DNA of 64,000 bases from Cyclina sinensis (GCA_012932295.1 JAAONU010000010.1:20224047-20288046), one strand, 5' to 3'; shown: positions 1 to 11,836, counted from the first letter of the stretch. Made by a program: numbers and translations. The notes: generated by a model not told the origin, from the sequence alone.

Positions 1-2781
1 GCTTTTTTTGAGTTCTCAAAAACATGAAGTGAATATTTTCAGGGTATATAGAAAACGCGTATGCCTTAAACAAGCAACGCGGATATAGAGGAGCCGACCC
101 ATTGTTTATATACCAACTTGAAACAGTACAAAATCTTTAAATATGTGCTTCGGGCAGTGTGCCCGCATGAAATCTGGACCTGACAGTTTGGTTTAGAAAT
201 TGTAGTTACTCCTTTTTTTATCAGCTCGATAGATTTGAAGAGCAGCCGATTCCGGTGCGAACTTCCATCTGCAAACATCTTTTTGGAAATTCTGTACAGA
301 AAGGTGAAGAAATATTAGCCATTGCTTTAAGACAGCGAACAGACAGCAAGGGACAGAATCGTGTCCGAAACTTTACCCAGATACACTAACTCGGCCGCCG
401 TTGGTAGGCAATGTTATACCAGTGAGTTTCCGTCTTTGAGAGCACTTTATTCTGCTGGCTCTCCGCCGGCAATGCTTGGACCGATTTTCAAGCGAAAGGT
501 GTCTTTTGAAATTTGACCTGCATACCCGATTGTTGGAGACCATTTGCATCATTCTACGTTCAGCAGATCAAGCGGAAAAGCTCCGTGTTTTTGAGTTCTC
601 AAAAACACGAAGGCAATTTTACAGAGGGGCGATTTTCTTTATTTGAAAAGCACTCACTTCTGCAGCTTAACTCTTGGTGATGCCTGGGCTGATTTTTATG
701 CAACTGCTTTAATTTGAATGTTGACGTAACAAACAATCATTTGAGATAAGCTTCAAGATTGAATGTGGCGCAGATAAAGCGTTATATCTCCGTGCTTTTG
801 AGTTCTCAATAACACGAAGTGAATATTTTCAGCGTATACTAGATATAAAACGCGTATGCCTTATACAAGCATAGGCGGATACAGAGAAGACCACTCATTG
901 TTTATATACCGACTTGAAACAGTACAAAATCTTTAACTATGTGCTTCGGGCAGTGTGCCCTCATGAAATCTGGACCTGAGATTTTGGCTTAGAAATTGTG
1001 GTTTTCCGTTTCTTTTCGTTATCAGCGCGCTAGATTTGAAGAGCAGCAGATTCCGGCGCGAACATTCATCTGCAAACATATTTTTAGAAATTCTGTACAG
1101 AAGGTGAAGGAATATTAGTCATTGCTTTTAGACAGCAAACAGACAGCAACGGACAGAATCGTGTAGAAACTTTACCCAGATACACTAATTCGGCCGTCGG
1201 AAGGCAATGTTTATACCAGTGAGTTTCCGTCTTTGAGAACATTCGCTTCTGCTGGCTCTCTGCCGGCAATGCTTGGACCGATTTTAAGGCGAGATGTGTC
1301 GTAGGAAAGTTGACACTATACGCTTTTTTGAGACCTTTTGCATCATTCTACGTCTCAAAAACACGAAGGCTATTTTACAGAGGAAACGGTGCTACATGAG
1401 CGATTTTCTTCGTTGACAAAGCATTCATTCTGCAGCTTAACTCTCGGTGATGTCTGGGCCGTTTTTATTCAACTGCTGTCATTGGAATGTTTACGCTACA
1501 AGCAATCATATGAGATAAACTGCAAGATTGTAGGTGGAGCAGATCAAACGTGGTAGCTCCGTGTTTTTGAGTTCTCAACAACACGAAATGAATATTTTCA
1601 GCGTATATATAAAACGCGTATTCTTTATACAAGCATACGCGGATATAGAGTAGCCCACCCATTGTTTATATACCGACTTGAAACAGTACAAAATCTTAAA
1701 ATATGTTTTTCGGGCAGTGTGCCCGCATGGAATCTGGACCTGAGAGTTCGGTTTAGAAATTGTGGTTTTTCGTTTCTTTTCGTTATCAGCGCGCTAGATT
1801 TGAAGAGCAGCCGATTCCGGTGCGAACATTCATCTGCAAGCCTATGTTTGGAAATTCTGTACAGAAAGGTAAAGGAATATTAGCCATTGCTTTTAGACAG
1901 CAAACAGACATGCAAGGGGACAGAATCGTGTCCAAACATTTACCCAGATACACTAATTCCGCCGTTGGTAGGCAATGTTATACCAGTGAGTTTCCTTCTT
2001 TGGGAGCACTCGGTTCTGCTGGCTCTCTGCCTGCAATGCTTGGACCGATTTTCAAGCGAAAGGTGTCTTTGAAAATTTGACCGTATACCCGATCGTTTGA
2101 GATCTATTGCATCATTCTACATCCAGCAGATCGAGCGGGAGAGCTCCGTGTTTTTGAGTTCTCAAAAACACGAAGGAAATTTTACAGACAAAACGGTGCT
2201 ATGTGGGCGATTTTCTTCGTTTGAAAGCACTCACCTCTGCAGCTTAACTCTTGGTGATGCCTGGACCGATATTTATGCAACTGCTATCATTTGAATGTTG
2301 ACGCTACAAGCAATCATATGAGATATACGGCAAGATAGAATGTGGCGCAGATCAAGCGTGATAGCTCCGTGTTTATTAGTTCTCAAAAAAACGAAGTGAA
2401 TATTTTCAGCGTATATATAAAACGCATATGCCTTACACAAGCATACGCGGATATAGAAGAGCCCACCCATTGTTTATATTCCGACTTGAAACAGTACAAA
2501 ATCTTTAAATATGTGCTTCGGGCAGTGTGCCCGCATGAAATCTGGACCTGGGAGTTTGGTTTATGCTATTGCTTTTAGACAGCGAACAGACAGCAAGAGG
2601 ACAGAATCGTGTCCGAAACTTTACCCTGATACACTAACTCCGCCGTCGGTAGGCAATGTTATACCAGTGAGTTTCCGTCTTTGAGAGCACTCGCTTCTGC
2701 TGCCTCTCTGCCGGCAATGCTTGCGAAAGATGTCTTACGAAAGTTGACCCTATATGCTATCGTTTGAGACCTTTTGCATCA
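1..2781. repeat. Tandem array of ~805 bp monomers (unit 1, partial)
   Basis: About 3.5 monomers, cut by the window start. Landmarks recurring once per monomer include GCAGTGTGCCCGCATGAAATC, GACAGAATCGTGTCCGAAAC, TAGGCAATGTTATACCAGTG and GAGACCTTTTGCATCATTC. A hairpin-forming word (arms GTGTTTTTGAG / CTCAAAAACAC, TT loop) occurs about twice per monomer. One monomer has a roughly 40 bp deletion near 1345-1350. Short open frames inside recur only because the DNA recurs; they have many stops and no recognised protein, so the array is treated as non-coding. Confidence 0.85.
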
Positions 2782-4026
2782 CATCAGCATTTAATTAAAC
2801 GAGGTACCTTGCCGTTATCTTTGAAACTCCTTTCTTTTTTCAGGAAATTATATGAATAATGCTTTATTGCATGGCCGTTGATCTTCAAGTTAACAGCTTT
2901 AATTTGTCCCGAATATGTAAACAATTCTTTCCCACTAGGATCCAAGTTTAATGAAAACACATGATAGTTGACAGCTTCCTACCTGCTTTGCCTCCTTATT
3001 ATCAAGTATTGAAAAAAAGGTGAAATTTCTAAGTCAAGACATTCTTTCTTATTGATCCATATCAATTTGCAGAAGCCACAACAAAGTACATTTTAATGAC
3101 TCGATACTTTTTGGCAGGCACTTGCCATGCCGATTACTGATACGAGAAAATAAAGGACACTTGAAAATCACGTGACCGGAAAGTCAAATTTTGTCTATAC
3201 ATTAAACCGCTTTTCTTACAATTTTTCGCTAAATAGATCTGATATTTTCAAGTCCTTTTTGCATTAAAAAACCCTGACATATTGATGATAAATATACATA
3301 TTTTCTTTCGTGAATTTATTTACTACACTGCAATTTTCGTTCGTACCTCGTTAAGTGCGGTCAAAGTATACGTTGGATTTCAGTATTATTTCGCACATAT
3401 AACCGGTGATTTCCCAATCATGTCCGAACCATTACGGGAAACTATAAACAAAATTAGTTAACCATATAACGCTTATCGGATAGTCCTTAAACATAATTTG
3501 ACTCGTTGCAACTGTAAGAGTTCTCAAAATAAAACTTTAAGAATTTAACAACAGATAGATTGCGGTGTAGGTATCCAATAAATCAGAGCGTGGATAGTTC
3601 GAGAGCATCCTAAATCGGAACCAGAGATATTATTGAGTATTTTATGGACATCATCTTACTAAAAATTTCCGAAGAAACTATTAAGACAACTGGCTAATGT
3701 AACAGTACTAGTTGAGTTCAGGTGAATGGAAATACAGAAATCCTCAATGTTTGTAACTGGTTCTTTTTCAATCTTTTGTCGAGTCTATTATCCTCTTATA
3801 AATACATTTTACCACATCACGATAACAGTTTTCCGGACGATTTCAAGACATTATTTGTCCAGAAGAATTGCTTCGGCGTCTCTATTACAAGACGTTGTGT
3901 TTTATGAATATAATATATTATCATAACTCTGGTTTAGTATATTTGTAACTGACAGATTTGACTTATTGTTCCTACAGCAAACAGTTCTCAGAGGATTGTA
4001 CTATTAGGGTTTTTATTGCTAGACCC
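2782..4026. other. Non-coding single-copy segment right of array (unit 1)
   Basis: AT-rich sequence without convincing coding potential; the short frames near 3722-3926 lack domains or splice context. AACGAGGTAC (about 2795-2804) and its inverted counterpart GTACCTCGTT (about 3344-3353) lie about 550 bp apart, which could be short terminal repeats of an old element, but the arms are too short to be sure. The same segment occurs at about 27090-28335 and 52910-54127. Confidence 0.5.
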
Positions 4027-4276
4027 AGCATCATGATAAAGTTTTTAGCATCATGCAGGGTCATGATAATTATTTTTTAGCATCATACAGGGTCATGACA
4101 ATTATTTTCAGCATCATACAGGGTCATGCAAAAAATCCCAGCATCAGGCTGTTTTTGTTTTCCTAAAAATGCTGCATCATACAGGGTCATGCTTAAAAAG
4201 GACTTTTTACCCTTCGGTGCGTCAGAAAGTATTAAGCATCATGCAGGATTGATTTTACATTACCCTGCATTATGCT
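4027..4276. repeat. Degenerate ~33 bp tandem repeat, AGCATCATRCAGGGTCATG motif (unit 1)
   Basis: About six spaced copies of AGCATCATGCAGGGTCATG-like words separated by AT-rich spacers. The last element is inverted (CCCTGCATTATGCT, ending at 4276), so the block can partly fold back. Its left edge is within about 30 bp of the point where unit 3 stops matching. Confidence 0.75.
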
Positions 4277-5339
4277 AGCCGAAAAGTACGCGCGTTTGTC
4301 TGGCCAATAAGGATTGGTATTAGATAACTTGGTTTTCACGAGGTGATATATTGTTTATATGAACAAATTGAAATTTCCAAATAACATTTTTAACAGAACA
4401 GTTGTACCTTATACTGGAATTAAACATAGACAAGCTTTTTACAGAACTCATTGTTTGTACACCATAAGGTTATATATACGCGTGCAATGAAGGCGTCGAA
4501 ACAGTGAATGTATTACATGTGTTACAAAGCACGCTTGTTTAACAAAAGTTCAAAAACTGTAATCTGGGTAAAAATATACATATTTCTTAATAATTTAAGT
4601 AACAGACATTATTATACAAAAATCGTGTTCATTTTCAGTGTTTTTACAATCCCATTAAAATCATATGCTAATTTGTGCTCCTCTACTATCTGAGATCAGT
4701 TAGCGAAATATAAACCGATAAACTAAATCTGATTTTAATGAGATTGGTGTCGTTACAGTTGCATATACTTCGTGTGCACTTTCTTTGACTTTGTTAACGT
4801 TATTATGAGTAATATGACAGCTAAATTTAATCATGATTGTCTAATCTTTGCTAAAACAAAACAAAAGCACATAATACAAATCATTTTGTTTTTCTTCAGA
4901 TGTTTTGGTGTATAGAAGCATATAATTACGTTTTCCCCCCATAGTATATTAATTCCTGTTTAATTCATTATTTTAGCTGAATTCTGTGAGTCAGTCGGTT
5001 TAAATAGTAAAACAAACTACTGCTCTTAGCAACGTATTGTGAATAATAAATGAGGTGAGGGGCATGTATATGTTCTTTATTGTCAGAAATCATTATCTCG
5101 AAGAAACTGAGCCTTATTCCAAAACAGTTGTTGTAGATTGTGGACTATCATTTGTAAACGGTAAACAATGGAAAAAATACCGAATGTATTCAAACTGGTC
5201 AGCATTTTATTTTCGACATTATTTGTAAGGGTAGTAGAAAAGATAGGTCTATCATATATAATAACGAACGTTTGCAATCTCCATTTTCAAGAGAGTTGAA
5301 CGTTATTGCTCTTGCGACTAGAGAAAATTTTAATTAAAA
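4277..5339. other. AT-rich sequence with no recognised feature (unit 1)
   Basis: Short open frames only, without domain similarity or splice context. I see nothing that supports a gene. The counterpart in unit 2 is about 28586-29670 and is nearly identical. Confidence 0.4.
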
Positions 5340-5467
5340 CTATTTTTCTTAGGTTAACTGCACTCTAAGGTTGGGTCAAACAGAAATATTGATTAATATA
5401 ATAGTAATTATTAATATTGACATCAATGTGTGACCTCGGGAAACAATGTGGTCCTTCAATATTTTCG

Positions 5468-5695
5468 TTTGCCTAAACAATACCTGGGCTGCTAAACTTT
5501 TACATCTGTAATAACCTTACGTGATGGGGACGCACAGATGGACAGTAAGTTAGAACATTTCAAGTACCATGTGACCGCATGGCTGCTTTCTGCCCGCGGT
5601 TTTAACTTTGTATCCTGATAGACACGCCTGATGTTACAGGTCAACTGCACGTGATGACAACAGATCTCATGCATACGTGCTTGTTATTTCCTGCG
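5468..5695. other. 228 bp segment present in unit 1 only
   Basis: Lies between ATATTTTCG and TCACAGAGACGC, which are adjacent in unit 2 (about 30700-30712). There are no clear terminal repeats or target duplication, so insertion here and deletion in unit 2 are equally possible. It is part of the divergent block between the units. Confidence 0.7.
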
Positions 5696-6059
5696 TCACA
5701 GAGACGCAGCAAGTGTGTTATAGGTACAACGGTAAATATCAAAATAATTCATATACCGGTACTTAATTTGATGCTGTCAGATTCAATTTGGAGACAAATG
5801 GAACTGAAGTATTGTTTCAGCGAAAGTTTAGAGTGTAAAATGATCATTTCCGCGATTTTGAGATTTTAAACCATTTGAGAAATATCCTACTCATAATATG
5901 ATGGCCTATTTAAAGTAATGTAATTTAGTATATAATAATCGAATGAAATGAATGATATTTTAAGGATGTTTCTAAGTGATCAGGTAAAGTGAAACAAAAT
6001 GGAGGTTTGGAGTAACATACACCAGGGCCGAAATAAGGCGTCGCGCTGTTAATTTTACG

Positions 6060-6600
6060 ACAAAAGAAAGTTATTGTATAAAATGAGTTTCATCATCAGC
6101 ATGGCATATAAGCATTCATTACAAATTGTCAGCGCCGCTGTAAGCTTCCGATGATCATACGGGTGTTGTTTTGGAGGACTTGTTATTTCCTTAAATAGCG
6201 AATATATGAGAAGTGTAATAATAGTGGGGTTGTCATGGGGAATGGATATCTCAAATTGAGGCATAGCCTTGACGTGTTCAATTGTAATCAGGTATGATGG
6301 TCTGGCTGGAAGTCCATTCTGAGAATGACAGCTGCCTTTTTATTTGGTTATTTGAGCATTGTGTACGCGAGCATTATCGTTCAATTAAACTGAAATGAGA
6401 CCTTGGTACCGGTGTCCAGAACCTCACTGCAGTATAGCTGCCGATGATGTGCAGGTCAATCTTTCCCTCAAAGCTTATGCCCGCCTAAACAATGAACAAC
6501 CAGCCACAGTAACAATCATGCTCCGGGACAGAGATTGAGGCATAACGCTTCATTCTCCTTTACGAGAGGAAAAACAGGCGACATTTTACACTTAATAAAT
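6060..6600 (-). pseudogene. Decayed Tc1/mariner-type transposase (unit 1)
   Basis: Translating the minus strand in shifting frames gives segments like the catalytic half of a Tc1-like transposase. In order: a piece resembling GSMxVWGG, DLHIIGSYTAVRFW (compare DLxxIxGNLTAxRY), DNARVHNAQ (compare DNARPHTA), an IEHV piece matching PDxNPIEHVWD, and NNTRMIIGSLQRR then a stop (compare the C-terminal IRRLIxSMxRRCQA). Several frameshifts and stops break it. No terminal repeats were identified. A cut-and-paste transposase is inferred from the motif order, and this copy cannot encode one. It lies in the block that differs most between the units. Confidence 0.65.
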
Positions 6601-7149
6601 TAATTTATGCTTTTGCATGTGTCACTTTAATCCTTGCGAGACTCAGAATCAAATGTTGCATGTCTTGTATTAAATCCTCGCCAGCAATTATAGGCGAAAA
6701 CTAAGACAGTAAAACGTTGCTATAGCCATTTTTGTACGTTTTCGCATGTTTTATTGGAAGACTTCGGCTTTTTGCCATTACCGGTGATCATTTAAAATCT
6801 TTTTCACCTTCTTCAGTCGGTGTTAAGGCTGAAGGCTAATATGACTGTCTTCAGCCCAATAACTAGGCCATTATGAAAACATTTAATTTTTGAAAATTTT
6901 ATTAATTAACTATACAATTACGTTTTGTTTGATCAATATCAACAGTTTTAAAACGTTTGAATTTTATTTCTCCATTATCTTCACACTCATTCTTTTTCTG
7001 CACTCTTATCCGAAGATTTTATTTCCGAAATTCCGTTCGACACCAAAGTCTTCATATCACAGTATGACCCTACATTATGCTGACTATCTATGACACTCTC
7101 AAAATTTAATAAATCGTCAGATAACTGCTTCAGTGTACGCTAAAGCCAC
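6601..7149. other. Non-coding spacer (unit 1)
   Basis: AT-rich; the frame at about 6890-7093 is low-complexity hydrophobic and has no support. A hairpin-prone stretch (TTCAGTCGGTG..CTTCAGCCC) is present near 6815-6860. Nothing else seen. Counterpart 31621-32173. Confidence 0.35.
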
Positions 7150-7919
7150 TGTCTCATAAAAGGTCCGACGGGTCGGCGATGGGGTGACGACGAGTTTTTG
7201 GGGAATCTGTGGCATTTTCGGGGAGTAGTCTGCGATATATCGTCGATTTATCTGCGCCTCGGACAAAAAAAACAGGTGTTTTTTTCAGATCGGCGAGATG
7301 TCGGCAAAACTTACCTCCAAGTTAAAATTTCCCGATCGATCGGAGGAAAAATTTCTACCCCGTGAAATCGTTATAGCATCAGTGACTAATCGCCGATGGT
7401 CGGCCGGATCACGTCCGACCCTCGGCCGGGTTACTGGCGATTTATCACTCCATACCGATGTCTCAGATTTCTTTTTCGCTTGTCAATATCGGGGACTTGT
7501 CGCAGGCATCTCGCCGTGCTTCTACCGATGTACTGCAGGCTCCCGGATAGGTCACGGCCGACGGTATACATATCGCCGTGTGCCCATCGATTATTCATTG
7601 ATCACTCGCAAAATAATCCGTGGCTAGTCTGAGATATATATTAACGATTACTTGCGTTTTCGCCAGGTATATATAGTAGTATACTATCTCGACTAGTCGG
7701 TGACTAATCAATGGCTAATCGACGGGTCATCACCGTTTGATCTCCGATTGAAGTGGCTGCACGTCGGCGATCAAAGAAACCGACATCGTGGGAACGTCAG
7801 ATTAATGAGACCGCTCGACAAACAGTGTGCACCGATGTCGCTTTCAAGGTTTTTCCCGCCGACGGGCCATAAATCGGGGAAGACGCCGAGATGTCAGTGT
7901 CGCCGATTTTTATGAGACA
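7150..7919. mobile_element. GC-rich ~770 bp MITE-like element (unit 1)
   Basis: Bounded by the perfect terminal inverted repeat TGTCTCATAAAA (7150-7161) and TTTTATGAGACA (7908-7919). Imperfect similarity continues inward (GGTCGGCGAT versus ATCGGCGACA). The interior is sharply richer in G+C than its surroundings, with recurrent CGGCGA/CGCCGA/GCCGAC words. Open frames inside (for example 7298-7627) are by-products of this composition and encode nothing I recognise. No transposase and no clear target-site duplication (flanks end CCAC and begin CTAGC). A non-autonomous DNA transposon is inferred. Confidence 0.7.
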
Positions 7920-8717
7920 CTAGCATAACCTTCGTTCATCGGAAAAGTGTCGTCTGGTGTAATAATTACTTGTATATAACCCGTCCGGATCTTAACCCGT
8001 ACTTATTTCGACAAATTATGTTGCAACTTTAAGATATCTCAAAAACATCTGACGTTAAAATTCATCAAACAAGAATCTAGATCTAAGTTCAGAAAATTCA
8101 AGATGGCTACTTTTTTCTTTAGGCCTAATGAATAGAAGCAGTTTCATAATGGTGGTCAGCCAGTGAGAAGGCTCGAATCTAATAACAGCCAAGTCTTTTT
8201 CATAAAGACCGAGCTTCTTGATAATGGCCGAGTTTTGTGTTAATTATGTTTTGGAGAAGTTCATATTGGCCCTGCATTTGTAGTGAAAATGCGCCTAATA
8301 TTGTATAGTTAATTAATAATAAGTGTGCCTCATCTACTGTTAAGCATTTGATACATGAACATTTTATACAATAGGAGTTCAACAACAGTTCAACAAAATT
8401 TCCCATTTGAACAATTGCTTATTTTATTCAAATGTTGGACAATATAATATATAATAATGCTAAATCAATATTTGAATTATATTGATGAATAAAACAAAAG
8501 CATATTTATTCATAATCATGCAGTTGTGTAAAGGCCAAGACATGCCAGATTATAGTTCAATGAACTCGAAAAAAATGTGATGGTTTTAATGCTGTATTTA
8601 AGTAATTTCGTTTTCAAACAAAAATCAGCAATTTATGTGAACATTACATTGTGGTATTCGTTATGTATGCATTGTTCGTCAGAAGTAGGCTGTCAAATGT
8701 CAAAATAATTATTACTC
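7920..8717. other. 3' flank of the GPCR gene (unit 1)
   Basis: AT-rich sequence downstream (minus strand) of the GPCR stop codon. The first part should be the 3' UTR; see the polyadenylation signal at 8505-8510. No other feature seen. Counterpart 32945-33742. Confidence 0.4.
8505..8510 (-). promoter_or_regulatory. Candidate polyadenylation signal, GPCR copy 1
   Basis: AATAAA on the minus strand (TTTATT on the plus strand), about 210 bp after the stop codon of the GPCR gene. The hexamer is frequent by chance in AT-rich DNA, so this is only a candidate. Confidence 0.35.
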
Positions 8718-10391
8718 TCATAGTGGAGAGGTATGCAAATTTCTATCACACCGATTCCTAACCGAGTCTGAGGAAATATTTGTACTTTTTGTGTTTGTGG
8801 AGTTCTTCTCAACCTTTCTGACAGAGATCTCCTGAAAGCAAGAGATATACAATCTGGCAACTCTCCTGTTCACGACGAAAGAAAAGAAAATGAACAAACC
8901 CTGTAAGGAATTAACACCCGACACAACAAAGCCAAACCATGTCTCTTGAATAATATTATTCATTATTAGGAGGGGCCAAGTAATGCCTACAATGGCACAA
9001 AGTTTAAGACAAATATAGAAGTTATTGCGGTCCTGTGTACTTTCTACTCGCCTCGCTGTTCTGATTTTGTGGAATGCAGTGGCAAAGAAGGCAATATTTG
9101 CTATAAATATTGCGCATGCTGGAACCAGAAATGTACCAATGAAGATATAGAAATCTGAAATGAAGCACAAGTTCTCTCCATATCCAAACCCAGATCCTTC
9201 TGACTTTATTAAACTAATAGATGCAGCTATCAATACTAAAAACAGGGGGAATATTAGTATATAAATCAGATACTTAACAAACAAGGAACGACTTGGAAGT
9301 CTATTCCAATTGTCTGCAAAAACAAACACGCGAAACATATGAAAGGAGCAAACATTCATGGCACAGAACGAGGCTATCCAGAAGAAGTGCATACTAACTC
9401 CAGCTATTTTGCACCAAATTGATGTCTTTGAACCATGAAGTCCAAACTGTAGAAGAGACTGAGCACAGAGAAGCAAGACGCAGAGAACCAGTAAATTCTG
9501 TCCAGGAAGGGTACGAAGGGAAGAAAAAATAGAATAGGTGGCAATCGTCAGTAGAAGGCAGACCATTGACGTGACAGAACACACGAAATCAAATACAGAG
9601 TAAATACCATTTGTAGATGAAGATACAGTTTGATTTGTTTGTGTTAGCAAATTTTTCCGATCAAAGTTTTCCTTACAGACCAAAATAAATCCTCTTGTCA
9701 ATTTATACTCACCGAACTCAAATGATATATTCTTTTCTGTTAGGTATATTTCGCCTGTTTCAATTGTCAGGAGAGTTTTGTTTATATCAAATTTGACATG
9801 TGGACATAATACAAAGTTGTCTACAAGTAAAGGATATGCATTCACATCATACGGAGCAATGTCTTCAAAGATATTAAATCTCCTGTCCGGAATTCTCGAA
9901 AGAAAATCGATCGTTCGATTGATTCCCTGACTGTCCAATATGTTGTCGATGTGAAAAGTGTTATGTTGTGCATCAACAAGTGACCTTAAAATTGAGGAGA
10001 TATTTTCAGTGTAACCAATCCTAAAAGATATCTCCAGATTTACTGATTTAGTGTTGGCAATATCGTAATATGTGTCAGTCAAACTAGCAGGTGACTGCGA
10101 CTCAGAAGCTCGACATGATGACATTATCGAATTCAAAAGTGTTCGATAAAACTTTTGTTCAACTTTTGTTAGAACCTGAAGGCATATATCATGATAAGCA
10201 ATAAGTATTGGTGTATTTCCTTTCAATGTATTTTCTTCTGTATTTGTTGACGTATTGTTCGATTCTCTATTCAGGTTATGGAGTTCTAAGTAAACCACAT
10301 ATTTCTTCTTTGATACCGCTTCTAGAATTGGCACACACGTGTCTATACTGAGTTGAAACCCAACATTGCAATAAACGGGACGGCACTTTCT
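8718..10391 (-). CDS. GPCR copy 1, coding exon 3: stalk, seven-transmembrane domain and tail
   Basis: Encodes residues 797-1353. A 260-residue extracellular stalk is followed by seven hydrophobic helices from about 1060 to 1310 and a short Ser/Asn-rich tail. Class B2 (adhesion/Methuselah-like) marks: SLRTLPGQNLLVLC in TM1-TM2, the Cys of WCKIAG at the top of TM3 with the partner Cys of ENLCFI in the second outer loop, WPLLIMNN in TM6, and GVNSLQGLFIFFSFVVNRRV in TM7. A canonical GPS autoproteolysis site (C-x-W ... HLT) is not visible before TM1; the stalk ends FILVCKENFDRKN. It is expected to signal through G proteins at the plasma membrane. The acceptor at 10392 gives phase 0, so the first residues are RKCRPVYC. 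Confidence 0.88.
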   Translation of the reverse strand, partial: RKCRPVYCNVGFQLSIDTCVPILEAVSKKKYVVYLELHNLNRESNNTSTNTEENTLKGNTPILIAYHDICLQVLTKVEQKFYRTLLNSIMSSCRASESQSPASLTDTYYDIANTKSVNLEISFRIGYTENISSILRSLVDAQHNTFHIDNILDSQGINRTIDFLSRIPDRRFNIFEDIAPYDVNAYPLLVDNFVLCPHVKFDINKTLLTIETGEIYLTEKNISFEFGEYKLTRGFILVCKENFDRKNLLTQTNQTVSSSTNGIYSVFDFVCSVTSMVCLLLTIATYSIFSSLRTLPGQNLLVLCVLLLCAQSLLQFGLHGSKTSIWCKIAGVSMHFFWIASFCAMNVCSFHMFRVFVFADNWNRLPSRSLFVKYLIYILIFPLFLVLIAASISLIKSEGSGFGYGENLCFISDFYIFIGTFLVPACAIFIANIAFFATAFHKIRTARRVESTQDRNNFYICLKLCAIVGITWPLLIMNNIIQETWFGFVVSGVNSLQGLFIFFSFVVNRRVARLYISCFQEISVRKVEKNSTNTKSTNISSDSVRNRCDRNLHTSPL

Positions 10392-10804
10392 CTGAAATTT
10401 TAAAATAAATCCATTATTACACCTAGCACATCACCAGAGCAAAGTGTTCTGTTTCTAATCGAAATTTTTTACAAAATATTTTTTTTGTTTAATTACATCT
10501 TACTGAACAATCAGTTGCAAAATTAACTCTTAGCCTGCTAAATATCTTTAATGGATTTGTCCATCTTCCAATTTGTTTACAGGGGTGCTTATTGAAAATT
10601 ACCGACTGAACGGCAAATATTGCAGCAGGAATGTGCATAACAGTAGAGTTTGTAGTATCATAATTATACCATCAAACATAAATATGATTTTTAAAAAGAT
10701 TTCTTTATATAATTACTTGTACAGTTTAGGTGGTTCCTAAAATAAGTAAATAAATATTCAAACCTCTGCTAAAGTATATGCAAAGTGGGATATAGCGTGT
10801 TTTT

Positions 10805-11015
10805 AACCCTTAACCTGCTGGAACCGAAAGTGATTAGCCTTTGCCACCAGTATAGAGCCAGGCCAGCCTGCACATCCGAGCAGTCAAACCAGTCTTTATA
10901 CTGTTGGTAGCTCCATTTTTGTATTTTGATATTGAAATTTCTTAAACTTTAAATGGACTGTTCCAAATTCAAAGCTGGGCAAATCCATTACAAAATTTCA
11001 ACATGTTTAGGGTTA
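10805..11015. repeat. Dispersed repeat with AACCCTTAACC / TTTAGGGTTAA ends (unit 1)
   Basis: About 210 bp in GPCR intron 2, beginning AACCCTTAACCTGCTGG and ending CATGTTTAGGGTTAA, so its ends are short inverted repeats. The interior (TTTGCCACCAGTATAGAGCC, CAGCCTGCACATCCGAGCAG, GACTGTTCCAAATTCAAAGC) matches my memory of a family common in bivalve DNA. A MITE is likely. The open frame at 11003-11233 starting in its end has no support. Confidence 0.55.
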
Positions 11016-11404
11016 ATGTCAGAAACATATGTTACAAACTAGACATTTACCAGACTATGGTCAAATGTACCCGAGGAGCACTGTGGTATATCAGCAAGTT
11101 TTGGTGCCAAAATGATACGTTCAAAGTCGTGTTGCGACAATGTAAACATATGCTGGTAAGCACTAGTAAGGGGAACCGTGTGCAAATAATCAACTATCAC
11201 GTCAACCTGAAATTAATTGTAAAAATCAAATAGTTATAAAACCTAAGATAAAGCTAACCTTTTTTTGATCCTTTATTAAACGTCAAATGAATGCCTTAGT
11301 GCTGTTTCCATGCGAATTAAAACTTTCTGAACATTAATTAGAATTTATTGTCAGTCCCAGTTTCTCATATGGCCATAACCGCTAGAAGAGATTGCGTTTT
11401 ACTT

Positions 11405-11622
11405 ATATCAGGGTGTGGGGGATAGTGCAAGATACAGAAAACACCCCATATCGAGACTTTCCTGGTTCATTAACATGCTCCGTTTGTAGAAAGGACACAT
11501 GAGACATATGTTTAATATCTCACGTGAAAGACAGTAAGAAGTGGTAATAGAGGAGTGGTGCTTAAACTCACGACCACTCGATTACAAGCCCTGGCCTTTA
11601 CCATTGGACGAATGATCGACCT
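11405..11622 (-). mobile_element. tRNA-derived SINE remnant, same family as 20171-20465 (unit 1)
   Basis: Read on the minus strand, a degenerate tRNA-like head (GTCCAATGGTAAAGGCC, GTCGTGAGTTTAAGCACC) is followed by a body collinear with the better SINE at 20171: TCTTTC..GTGAGA.ATTAAAC, GAGCATGTTAATGAACCAGG and TTTTCTGTATCTTGCACTA. The shared body shows common descent. Old and non-functional. Confidence 0.6.
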
Positions 11623-11836
11623 GAGAAAATGGAACGATAGGAGGTTGATGCTCATATCAAATCGGAAATTTGGCACATATTTTTAATCGTTTTAGGGGTA
11701 TATTTAAATGAGCATCATTTATTAAAACAAAAGTGGAAAAAGGCATATCAGGAAACACAATCAAAAAGCACAGCCTCCCTACACAGTCAAAAAGTAGAGG
11801 AAAAGATAGCATAAATTCACTTATAGCTCAGTTAAA

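Noticed and set aside
1338..2578. Recurring short open frames in the 805 bp array (MGGLFYIRVC..., MAQIKRDSS...)
   Set aside because: They recur because the monomer recurs, occur on both strands, carry no domain and are interrupted differently in each monomer.
4027..4276. CRISPR-like array
   Set aside because: Words are degenerate, spacers are AT-rich and unequal, the last word is inverted, and the DNA is clearly eukaryotic.
7298..7632. Overlapping open frames of 78-143 codons in a GC-rich region
   Set aside because: They lie wholly inside the 770 bp MITE, in several frames at once, and owe their length to its GC-rich, stop-poor composition. No protein features.
11003..11233. 76-codon open frame in GPCR intron 2
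   Set aside because: It begins inside the end of a dispersed repeat, has no domain, and is kept in unit 2 only because the units are nearly identical.
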